The notes below the pieces were generated by a model, which did no database searches, was not told the origin of the DNA, and saw only the letters and a program-made list of their open reading frames with translations. The translations under genes were made by a program, and so were the position numbers. Of a stretch of DNA of 64,000 nt, positions 26,038 through 32,794 are shown in pieces. How positions within the stretch are numbered: the first letter of the stretch is position 1; the number at the start of each line of letters is the position of its first letter. The stretch is taken from assembly GCF_008327685.1 (NCBI RefSeq), contig NZ_BDDE01000012.1, positions 310,001 to 374,000 of the forward strand, written 5' to 3'. Source of the DNA: Actinomadura sp. K4S16. GTDB lineage: Bacteria > Actinomycetota > Actinomycetes > Streptosporangiales > Streptosporangiaceae.

Positions 26038-26370
26038 TCAGGGCTCGGGGATCTGGATCGGCCGCCGAGGGCTTGGACGTAGCGGGCGATGGCACCGACG
26101 GTGGAATCCTCGCCGCATTCGTTCTGGGAGACGCGGCTCTTGGTCACGCCCATCTTGTCGGCCACGTTGGTCTGGGACTCTGCGTTCGGCGAGCCGATGG
26201 CCGTCGATGTAGGCCTGGTTGCGCTTGCGGGCCTCGGCAACGGCTTCCTCGCCGCCCGCCGCTGCGACTACGTCGCCGCGGACCTCGCTCCACCTGAGGA
26301 AACTCGTCACCGCTGCTCCTCCCTGACCTGGTGTTCCTTCAGGTACTCCTCGGGCGGGTTTCGGCCGGGT
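26038..26370 (-). pseudogene. Broken toxin-antitoxin pair: tail of an upstream toxin plus frameshifted XRE antitoxin
   Basis: From GTG 26310 the minus strand reads TSFLRWSEVRGDVVAAAGGEEAVAEARKRNQAY, the N-terminus of HigA-like XRE antitoxins. After HRLAE the helix-turn-helix residues (QTNVADKMGVTKSRVSQ, AIARYVQALGG) continue in another frame, and the last codons return to the first. At least two frameshifts or deletions have destroyed it. The GTGA start overlaps the stop of a frame ending EYLKEHQVREEQR, which looks like the last residues of a RelE/HigB-type toxin whose body is gone. The toxin assignment is inference. Confidence 0.55.
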
Positions 26371-26391
26371 GGCCCACCGCGCGGCCCTGCT

Positions 26392-26805
26392 TCACACCTG
26401 AGGTGGTGGGTAGCGGTGGATCTCCGCACGATGTCCTGCGGAGCCGGCGAACTTGGCGTCATCGGTGAGCAGGGGTATCCCCAGTAGTTCGGCGAGGGCC
26501 ACGTACAGGCCGTCATAGGCGGTGAGGTTGTTGCGTAGCTCAAGGACACGCCGCTGCAGGGGCAGCATGGGGTGGCGGACGATTTTGAGCTGTGCGTAAC
26601 GCTCCAGCATGATCTGGGCCCGCGCCTCGGAGATGCGTACCTCCGGCTTGGTGGTGATCGTGTGCCCGCGCACTACCGAGGCGATCTCCACGTCGATCAG
26701 CGCTGGGGCGTGAAGCTTGCGGGCCAGGCGCTGCCGAAGGAGGTCGTCGCCTTTGACGTTGGCCAGCAGGCGGAAGACGATCGAGGCGTCGACCACCAGG
26801 CTCAC
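26392..26805 (-). CDS. vapC: PIN-domain ribonuclease toxin VapC
   Basis: A 137-residue PIN-domain toxin, normal in length, predicted to cleave RNA when unneutralised. The acidic active-site residues are Asp6 (VVDASIVFRLL), a Glu in IDVEIASVV, Asp in LTAYDGLYVALAE and Asp in LLTDDAKFA. The ATG at 26805 overlaps the stop of the antitoxin gene (ATGA), so the pair is co-translated. The gene looks intact although it is surrounded by decayed elements. Confidence 0.9.
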   Translation of the reverse strand: MSLVVDASIVFRLLANVKGDDLLRQRLARKLHAPALIDVEIASVVRGHTITTKPEVRISEARAQIMLERYAQLKIVRHPMLPLQRRVLELRNNLTAYDGLYVALAELLGIPLLTDDAKFAGSAGHRAEIHRYPPPQV

Positions 26806-27026
26806 CGGCGTCCCTCGCGCATGGTCTCCCGGACGAAGTCAGGGTCGTAGGGCACGGGCTCATCGGTGGCGATCGTGGCCATCACCTCGTCCAGCGTCGG
26901 GGTAGACGCCTCCTCGTTCAGCAGGTCCCGTAGGTAGGCGGTCAGTGACTTGCCCTCATGCTCGGCCCGCGCCTTCAACGTCCGCTCGGTCTCGTCGGGG
27001 ACGTCCCGGATCTGTATCACTCCCAT
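26802..27026 (-). CDS. vapB: Ribbon-helix-helix antitoxin VapB (FitA-like)
   Basis: A 74-residue antitoxin. The N-terminal MGVIQIRDVPDETERTLKARAEHEGKSLTAYLRDLL is the ribbon-helix-helix DNA-binding domain that dimerises on operator DNA. The acidic C-terminal tail is the part that wraps VapC. It precedes and overlaps vapC by four bases. A perfect inverted repeat and a TAGAAT -10 box lie immediately upstream, arguing for autoregulation and a nearly leaderless mRNA. Confidence 0.9.
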   Translation of the reverse strand: MGVIQIRDVPDETERTLKARAEHEGKSLTAYLRDLLNEEASTPTLDEVMATIATDEPVPYDPDFVRETMREGRR

Positions 27027-27032
27027 GCCGGC

Positions 27033-27055
27033 ATTCTAGCATGCAGTCTGCATGC
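27033..27055 (-). promoter_or_regulatory. vapBC operator and -10 box
   Basis: GCATGCA-GTC-TGCATGC (27039-27055) is a perfect 7-bp inverted repeat. On the minus strand it is followed by TAGAAT (27038-27033), seven bases before the vapB ATG, so transcription could start at or next to the start codon. This placement suits VapBC complex binding and self-repression. The stretch 27056-27273 beyond it holds no gene I can recognise. Confidence 0.6.
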
Positions 27056-27273
27056 AACCATGGCGTGGTGGTCCGGCGGCTGCCATGCGGGTCCACGGCC
27101 GAGAACGGGACGAGGGAACCCACGCTGGCGACCGGTGGGACGGCCGCCGCCCGGTGATTGAATGAGTGCAGCGGGAAGCGTCGTGCGCTGGTGTTGCCGT
27201 CGCCGCTGCCGTCAGAACCGGCCACCGAGCACTGTGGCAAGCCCGGGCGTGCTTGGGCGTCTGATCCTGGACC

Positions 27274-27550
27274 CGTCCTCGAACCGGCCACCGCCACTTA
27301 CACGACCACCGGTGACCGCACGTCCACCGTCACCTATGACGCCGCCGGCCGTCCCGTCCGCGGCACCCTGCCCGGGTGGCGTGACCGTCACGACCGGCTA
27401 TGACGACGTCGGTCGGGTGGCCAGCCGGTCGGGGATGGGGGCCGACGTGTCGACCGCCGACCGGACGTTCACGTATGACCACGGCGGCCGCATGCTGACC
27501 GCCGCGACCTCGGCGGCCGGGAGCGCCCCCGCGACCGGCGAGACGTTCAC
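27274..27550 (+). pseudogene. Second RHS fragment, duplicate of YD-repeat region
   Basis: 27274-27550 corresponds to 21444-21719 of the intact RHS gene with scattered substitutions and one inserted G (CCCGGGTGGCG for CCCGGTGGCG) that shifts the frame. It encodes YD-repeat sequence only and ends abruptly after GAGACGTTCAC. It is more diverged from the intact gene than the first fragment, so it is an older relic or derives from another paralogue. 27551-27805 beyond it shows no recognisable gene. Confidence 0.85.
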
Positions 27551-27805
27551 AGTGTCAAAGGCCCATTCCAGGGGAAGGACGGTGCCCCCTACCGACCCGC
27601 GCCCCCCTGGGCAAGTCGCAGTCGCGGGATTGGCATTGTGGGCGGCCGGTACATGCTTCGGTGCCCGGTATGGCCACCGCGCGTGGATCGCCCGCCGCTT
27701 GTTGCGCACCTGACCCCCTCGGGTAGCAGGATGGCGGCCGTGCGTCGGCCCGCGGCATGACGAGGGCGGACACGCGTCCTCTCCGCGCGGAGGCCACCGC
27801 TTCGG

Positions 27806-28211
27806 TCAGTGGCGGCGTCGGGCGTGGCGTCGCATGCCGTCCACCTTCTGCCGGAAGACTTCCGGGGTGACGATCGGGGTGCCGCGCCATGGCGACATGG
27901 AGATCAGGTCCACGTCGTTGCTGACGACCAGCAGGGCGCCGACTTCGGCCACGAGGTCGAGGATCAGGTTGTCCTCGTGGTGGGAGCAGTCATGGACCGT
28001 CCGAGGCGGTTCGACGACATCGCCTTCGCTGTGCTCCGCGATGGCCACCAGCGCGGTCAGGTACGCGCCGGCCTTTGCTTCCTCCCATTTGAAGGGCTCC
28101 ACGAGGATCCGGTCGACATTTCGCAGGATGCGCGGAGACAACCACAGGGAGAACTCCGCGGCGTCGTTCGCGACGCCCAAGCAGTCCGCTGAGGCGTTGC
28201 CGGAGGTGCGG
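27806..28211 (-). pseudogene. PIN-family (COG1569-like) toxin gene lacking its N-terminus
   Basis: The frame contains SADCLGVANDAAEFSLWLSPRILRNVDRIL, VHDCSHHEDNLILDLVAEVGALLVVSNDVDLI and TPIVTPEVFRQKVDGM. These are the middle and C-terminal parts of toxin-component PIN proteins, including the HEDN acidic site. The first strand with its catalytic aspartate and a proper start codon are missing. Reading upstream in frame runs straight into the 3' end of the membrane-protein gene at 28212. Only a spurious TTG at 28180 opens it. It is presumably inactive, and it marks the right edge of the degenerate island. Confidence 0.65.
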
Positions 28212-28694
28212 TCATTGCGGGTCTGATGTGGTGAGTTCCGCCTTCCGGCGTAGGAGGGCGGTGCGGCGTGCGCGGGCTCGGACGGTGAGCAGGGCGGTGA
28301 GGGCGATGAGGGCCGCGCTCGCCGCCACGGCGGGGAGCAGGCCCCGGCCGCGGACGGCGGCCAGCGTGGTGGTGACGGTTCCGGTGAGCAGCGCGGCGGT
28401 CAGGGCGAGCCAGGCGGCGACCACCCGGTCGAGTGCGAACAGCGGGGCGCGCCGCGTGATCGTCCAGATGCCGAAGACCGTCCAGGCCAGGCACACCAGG
28501 ATGAGCAGCGCGAACGAGAGCCGGGTGCGGTCGGGGAGCGGGCCGGGTTCGGTGGTCCACAGCGCGGTGAGGAATGCCGCCCCGGTCAGCCCCGACAGCA
28601 GGGCGCCGATGCCGCGCAGCCGCCGGCCGCGTGACAGCATCGGGTCCAACCGGTCGAGCATGTCGTCCGGAGACGCGTGCGGTTCTTCGTTCAT
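28212..28694 (-). CDS. Four-helix membrane protein, partner of ECF sigma factor
   Basis: A 160-residue protein with a short acidic cytoplasmic leader (MNEEPHASPDDMLDRLDPML) and four membrane helices at about residues 27-46, 60-80, 91-115 and 122-141, ending in a basic tail. ATG 28694 overlaps the stop of the sigma factor gene (ATGA). Small membrane proteins coupled this way to ECF genes are often regulators of the sigma factor, but no zinc anti-sigma motif (HxxxCxxC) is present. The anti-sigma role is therefore only a contextual guess. Confidence 0.75.
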   Translation of the reverse strand: MNEEPHASPDDMLDRLDPMLSRGRRLRGIGALLSGLTGAAFLTALWTTEPGPLPDRTRLSFALLILVCLAWTVFGIWTITRRAPLFALDRVVAAWLALTAALLTGTVTTTLAAVRGRGLLPAVAASAALIALTALLTVRARARRTALLRRKAELTTSDPQ

Positions 28695-29212
28695 GACTGA
28701 TCTCCCTTTCCGGTCAGGTGCTCACGCAGCAGGCGGCGCGCGCGGTGCAGGCGGGACTTGACCGTGCCGACCGGGATCCCGCAGATCTGCGCGCAGTCCG
28801 CGACCGAGAGGTCCTCCAGGTAGAACAGGATGAGGATCTCCCGCTCGGGGGGAGGCAGTGTCGCCAGCGCGTCGACCAGGTCAGCGCGGTCCACGACCCC
28901 TTCGGCCGGGTCGTCGAGGGGCGCTTGCGCGGCGCCGGGTGTCTCGGCGACCGCGTACTCGTGGCGGAGCCGGTCGAGGACGGCACGCCGGGCGATGGTG
29001 AACAGCCAGGGCGCGAACCGGCCGGGGTCGGCCAGCCGCGGCAGGCCCCGCAGTACCGCGACCCAGACCTCCTGGGCCACGTCGTCCGCGCGCCCGGCGT
29101 CCAGCATCCGCCGGACGAACGTCCACACCGGGGCGTGCCAGCGGCTCACCAACTCGGTGAAGGCGTCCCGCTCTCCGAGCTGGCAGCGGATCACCAGTAG
29201 CTCATCGTCCAT
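28691..29212 (-). CDS. ECF-type RNA polymerase sigma factor
   Basis: A 173-residue sigma-70 family protein containing only regions 2 and 4. Region 2 (about 8-78) has VRRMLDAGRADDVAQEVWVAVLRGL and FAPWLFTIARRAVLDRLR. Region 4 (about 112-165) has LPPPEREILILFYLEDLSVADCAQICGIPVGTVKSRLHRARRLL cut into a helix-turn-helix. It directs RNA polymerase to a small regulon, probably including its own promoter. It is translationally coupled to the downstream four-helix membrane protein. Start ATG 29212. Confidence 0.93.
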   Translation of the reverse strand: MDDELLVIRCQLGERDAFTELVSRWHAPVWTFVRRMLDAGRADDVAQEVWVAVLRGLPRLADPGRFAPWLFTIARRAVLDRLRHEYAVAETPGAAQAPLDDPAEGVVDRADLVDALATLPPPEREILILFYLEDLSVADCAQICGIPVGTVKSRLHRARRLLREHLTGKGDQS

Positions 29213-29354
29213 CTCGTCCTCCCGTCCCCTGCACAGTCGCCCGTCAGGGCCGCGCGGTTCACGGGGAGTCGATCTCCGACGATGGCACCGGTCGCCGCGG
29301 CTTCGCCACAGGCGGGCGCCGGCTCTTCGCGGAGCCTTGAGGCAGGACGGCGGA

Positions 29355-29387
29355 AGACCGCCTCGCGGGGTGCTTGCGAGGCGGTCT
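29355..29387 (-). terminator. Intrinsic terminator of the GON-domain gene
   Basis: AGACCGCCTCGC and GCGAGGCGGTCT form a perfect 12-bp stem around a 9-base loop, 14 bp downstream of the stop of the gene at 29401. Confidence 0.7.
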
Positions 29388-29400
29388 CCGGGTTCGGGCG

Positions 29401-30264
29401 TCAGCGGACGGAGCGGACCCGTCCGTCGAGCCCCAGCTCCGCGACCGGGCGGCCGCCTTGGCGCACCACCTGGCGGTCGCCTTGCCGGCTCACCCGCACC
29501 GAGTTCCTCGCCGCCTGGGTGAGGTTGAGGCAGAGGTTGAGACTGATGGAGAACCTCGACCGGGCGGCGCAGTCCAGCTTGAGGTTGGGCATCCCCGGGC
29601 TCGGGTTGAACGGGTTGTAGCGGACCGGAGTCGGCATGATCCAGCCGCAGAAGCCGCCGCCCTGCAGGTTCACCACCTGCGCGGTCGGGTCGATGTCCGC
29701 CGTGCCGGTGGCGCCGAGGCCGCTGGTGCCGAACGTGTTGTCCACCTTGAGGGCCGTGTTCCGGAGATCGATGTTGGCCCGGCCGTCAGGGGCGGACGTG
29801 CACGACATCGCGACGGCGTAGGGCATGCTGGTCACGGTCGTGGTGCCGCCGTGCTGGAGCGACCCGGTGGACGAGGCGTACTTCAGGTCGCCGATGTCCA
29901 CGGTGAACGTGGCCGGGTCGAGGCGGAGCCGGGTGAACCGGGTCCTGACGTTCGTCCCGGGGGACCCGCCGCCGGCGGTGTACTGCGAGTAATTGACGGA
30001 CTGCCCGGTCCTCGCGAGGATGACGTACTCTTTCGGCGCCGTCGCCATGTCGGCGCAGTACACCGTGAAGAGCTTCTGGCCGTTGTAGAGCAGATAGATC
30101 CCGTTCGGCGCGCTCGGGACGTGCTGGCGGATCTGCTGGCAGCTCTGGAACAGGGCCGCCGCCTGGGTGCGGGCCTGGGCGTGCGCCGTCATCGTCCCGG
30201 CCAGGGGCAGGGCGGCGCATGCGGCCGCTGCGACCACTGATGTCCGGAATGGAATTTTCGCCAT
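29401..30264 (-). CDS. Secreted GON-domain protein
   Basis: A 287-residue exported protein. Residues 1-29 are a Sec signal peptide (KIPFRTSVVAAAACAALPLAG, cleavage after AHAQA). The mature protein matches the GON domain first described at the C-terminus of ADAMTS metalloproteases: SCQQIRQHVPSAPNGIYLLYNG, LFTVYCADM, EYVIL, NYSQYTAGG and TRFTRLRLDPATFTVDIGD. Four or more cysteines probably pair outside the cell. There is no protease domain. Function in actinobacteria is unknown. The start ATG 30264 has AAAGGA seven bases upstream. The 280 bp upstream are unusually A/T-rich and contain an inverted GAATTC repeat, and probably hold the promoter. Confidence 0.8.
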   Translation of the reverse strand: MAKIPFRTSVVAAAACAALPLAGTMTAHAQARTQAAALFQSCQQIRQHVPSAPNGIYLLYNGQKLFTVYCADMATAPKEYVILARTGQSVNYSQYTAGGGSPGTNVRTRFTRLRLDPATFTVDIGDLKYASSTGSLQHGGTTTVTSMPYAVAMSCTSAPDGRANIDLRNTALKVDNTFGTSGLGATGTADIDPTAQVVNLQGGGFCGWIMPTPVRYNPFNPSPGMPNLKLDCAARSRFSISLNLCLNLTQAARNSVRVSRQGDRQVVRQGGRPVAELGLDGRVRSVR

Positions 30265-30544
30265 GAATTCGTCCTTTGTTGAGAGGTCGTGCTGTCCCGC
30301 AGATTAACAACCGCTTTCGGGACTGGAAATAGCCCCGAGGCAATGGCGGCGACAGGGAATGGGCAAAGCCTCTGCGGAAATAGCTAGGAGAATTCCGTTA
30401 AATGACGAATTCTATATTTTGCACCCGGAAGAGAGTGAGACGCCGGGCGGGTGGCAGACTGGGGGCCGGTACCGCCGGGGTGCGCAGGTCAGGGAAGGGC
30501 CTGGCGGGACCGGTGGGGTGCGTCAAGCAGGGAGAGTCGGCTCG

Positions 30545-31483
30545 TTGAGCGTTGCAGAACCGTCGTCCGGGGTGGCCGGTGAGGCGACCGCTGGGCGCCT
30601 CACCGGCCGGGTCCGGGAGTGGCGGCCGCCGTGGCCGCTGGATCTGCGCGACGCGCTGGCGCCGCATCGGCGCGGCTCGCGCGATCCGGCGTTCCGGATC
30701 GAGCGGGACGGGTCTGTCTGGCGGGCGTCCCACACTCCGGACGGGCCCGGCACGCTGCGCCTGCGCTGGGCCGGGGGCGCCGTCGAGGCCACGGCGTGGG
30801 GGCCGGGCGCCGAATGGCTGCTCGACGGGGTGCCCGAACTACTGGGGGCCGCCGACGAGCCGGACGGGTTCGTCCCGCGGCACGACGTCCTCCGCGACCA
30901 GGTCCTCAGGCGGCCTGGGCTGAGGATCGGCCGGACGCGCCGCGTCTTCGAGGCGCTCGTTCCGGCGGTGATGGAGCAGAAGGTGCTCGGGCAGGAGGCG
31001 TGGCGGGCGTGGGCCTACCTGCTGCGCAAATTCGGGCAGCCCGCGCCCGGCGCCCCGCACATGCGGGTTCCGCCGCCGCCGGAGGTCTGGATCGGGATTC
31101 CCTCGTGGGAGTGGCACCGGTCCGGGCTGGAGGCCGTCCGGGCCCGCACGATCATCGGGGCGGCGCGGGTCGCGCGGCGGCTGGAGGAGGACCCGGCCGA
31201 GGCGCGGCTGCGGTCGCTGCCGGGCATCGGCGTCTGGACGGCCGCCGAGGTCAGGCAGCGCGCGGCGGGCGATCCCGACGCCGTCTCCGTCGGCGACTAC
31301 CACCTGCCCGGCCTGGTCGGCTGGGCGCTGGCGGGCCGCAAGGTCGACGACGCCGGGATGCTCGAACTGCTGGAGCCCTACGCCGGTCATCGCTACCGGG
31401 TCACCCGGCTGCTGGAATCGTCCGGGATGCACCCGCCGAGGCGCGGCCCCCGCTTGCCTGTCCGGGACTACCGGTCCTTCTGA
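30545..31483 (+). CDS. HhH-GPD DNA glycosylase-like protein (AlkA/3-methyladenine type)
   Basis: A protein of about 312 residues resembling base-excision DNA glycosylases that remove alkylated bases. Central motifs are RVFEALVPAVMEQKVLGQEAWRAW and the helix-hairpin-helix RSLPGIGVWTAAEVRQRAAGDPDAVSVGDYHLPGLVGWAL, whose Asp in VGDYHL is the expected catalytic aspartate. The N-terminal 80 residues form the beta-rich domain usual for the actinobacterial branch. The start is uncertain: TTG 30545 follows GGGAGAG, and GTG 30518 is also in frame. Its 3' end overlaps, in convergent orientation, the small membrane-protein gene ending at 31401. Confidence 0.85.
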   Translation: MSVAEPSSGVAGEATAGRLTGRVREWRPPWPLDLRDALAPHRRGSRDPAFRIERDGSVWRASHTPDGPGTLRLRWAGGAVEATAWGPGAEWLLDGVPELLGAADEPDGFVPRHDVLRDQVLRRPGLRIGRTRRVFEALVPAVMEQKVLGQEAWRAWAYLLRKFGQPAPGAPHMRVPPPPEVWIGIPSWEWHRSGLEAVRARTIIGAARVARRLEEDPAEARLRSLPGIGVWTAAEVRQRAAGDPDAVSVGDYHLPGLVGWALAGRKVDDAGMLELLEPYAGHRYRVTRLLESSGMHPPRRGPRLPVRDYRSF

Positions 31484-31613
31484 CCGGGGCCTGCGCCGTC
31501 CGGCGGCGCAGCCAGAAGTTGTTGGGGGCCCAGTCGAGGCCGTCCCTGCTGTCGGCGCCGAAGAGGGGGCCGAGGACGGCGAGGGCGATGATCAGGCCGA
31601 GTACGTACAGCAT
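31401..31613 (-). CDS. Small membrane protein
   Basis: A 70-residue protein with one N-terminal membrane helix (LYVLGLIIALAVLGPLFGA) followed by DSRDGLDWAPNNFWLRRR, a pattern I associate with conserved small actinobacterial proteins. GGAAGAAGAG immediately upstream of ATG 31613 is a strong ribosome binding site. The last 28 codons overlap the convergent glycosylase gene and are probably a non-conserved extension. It is divergent from the LysR gene. Function is unknown. Confidence 0.65.
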   Translation of the reverse strand: MLYVLGLIIALAVLGPLFGADSRDGLDWAPNNFWLRRRTAQAPVRRTGSPGQASGGRASAGASRTIPAAG

Positions 31614-31771
31614 CTCTTCTTCCTTGGGATCGCAGTGGCAGCGTTCCCGCGCGGGACGAGCGGAGGAGCCGGGGTCACCGCCTCTTCTTCCGTCGCACCT
31701 ACAGTTTGACTCCGTCCAACATTGAGGTCCAGCGACGGTTTCTGGAGGGATTGTGTAAGAATCGCTTCACT

Positions 31772-32716
31772 ATGCTGGATCTCGGGCGATTGCGGGTGCT
31801 GCGCGAGCTCAAGCTGCGCGGAACGCTCGCGGCGGTCGCCGACTCCCTGGGCTACACGCCGTCCGCGGTGTCGCAGCAGCTCGCGCAGTTGCAGCGGGAC
31901 GTCGGCGTGCCGGTGGTCGAGCGCGCCGGGCGGCGGCTGCGGCTGACCGAGGCGGGCGAGGTGCTCGTCGTGCACGCCGAGGCGCTGCTGGCGCGGGCGA
32001 AGCGGGCCGAGGAGGAGGCGCTCGCGGCGAGCGGGCGCGTCGCGGGGGTGGTGCGGCTCGTCGGCTTCCAGACGGCGCTGCTGCACGTCCTCGCCCCGGC
32101 CCTGCCGCGGCTGGCGGAGGCGTATCCCGATCTCGTGGTGGACGTGCTGGACGAGGAGTTCCACCGGGTGCTCCAGGCGCTGGTGCTCCAGGAGATCGAC
32201 GTGGTGCTGACCGACGAGTACTCGCACCTGCCGCGCCCGCGCAGGCCCGAGCTGACCTCCGAGGTCCTCGTCACCGAGACCATGCGGGTCGGGATGCCCG
32301 AGGGCCACCCGCTCGCCCGCGCGGACGGCCCGGTGCGGATGGCCGACCTGGCCGGGTGCCGGTGGGCGACCGGGCACGTCGGCACCAACCACGGCGAACT
32401 GCTCGAGCGGACGTGCGTGGAGCTGGGCGGCTTCCGGCCCGACGTCCGCTACCGGTCCAACGACCTGATGGTCATCTTCGCGATGGTCGCCCAGGGCGGC
32501 GCCGTCTGCCTGGTGCCCGATCTCGCGCTCGCCGAGCGGGAGGAGGGCATCCTCGTGCGGGACGTCGCGGACGCCCCCGTGGAGCGCCGCATGGTCCTGT
32601 GGACGCGCGTCGGCGCGGAGGTGCGGCCCTCGGTCGAGGCCGTCCTGCGCGAGCTGCGCCGCTCGGCGGACCAGCTGGTCGAGCGCCGCCCCAGCGTCCG
32701 CCGCGGCGCGCCCTGA
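31772..32716 (+). CDS. LysR-family transcriptional regulator
   Basis: A 314-residue regulator. The N-terminal winged HTH is LGRLRVLRELKLRGTLAAVADSLGYTPSAVSQQLAQLQRDVGVPVVER with the typical GRRLRLTEAGE wing. From about residue 90 follows the effector-binding domain (GVVRLVGFQTALLHVLAPALP...). ATG 31772 was chosen because LysR proteins of this group begin directly with the HTH; the frame is open 22 codons upstream. The divergent 158-bp region towards the small membrane protein (31614-31771) is the likely operator region, and TTGACTCCGTCCAA there is LysR-box-like. The ligand is unknown. Confidence 0.9.
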   Translation: MLDLGRLRVLRELKLRGTLAAVADSLGYTPSAVSQQLAQLQRDVGVPVVERAGRRLRLTEAGEVLVVHAEALLARAKRAEEEALAASGRVAGVVRLVGFQTALLHVLAPALPRLAEAYPDLVVDVLDEEFHRVLQALVLQEIDVVLTDEYSHLPRPRRPELTSEVLVTETMRVGMPEGHPLARADGPVRMADLAGCRWATGHVGTNHGELLERTCVELGGFRPDVRYRSNDLMVIFAMVAQGGAVCLVPDLALAEREEGILVRDVADAPVERRMVLWTRVGAEVRPSVEAVLRELRRSADQLVERRPSVRRGAP

Positions 32717-32740
32717 TCAGCCCTTCACGACGAGCCGGCC

Positions 32741-32784
32741 GCGCCGGTGGTGGAGCGCCCGCCGGGCGGCTCCACCACCGGCGC
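32741..32784. terminator. Strong bidirectional terminator between LysR and fbiC
   Basis: GCGCCGGTGGTGGAGC at 32741 pairs perfectly over 16 bp with GCTCCACCACCGGCGC at 32769, and an inner GCCC/GGGC extends the stem. It sits between the convergent stops at 32716 and 32795. Confidence 0.8.
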
Positions 32785-32794
32785 CGCTCACCGG

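Noticed and set aside
25400..26212. 270-residue plus-strand frame beginning with the RHS glycine-zipper
   Set aside because: It is a duplicated RHS piece joined out of frame to other debris, so it is recorded as a pseudogene.
27551..27805. Possible gene in the gap between the second RHS relic and the PIN relic
   Set aside because: Short frames in both directions lack start signals and recognisable motifs.
29374..30240. Plus-strand frame opposite the GON-domain gene
   Set aside because: The minus strand has a signal peptide, ribosome binding site and terminator; the plus frame has none.
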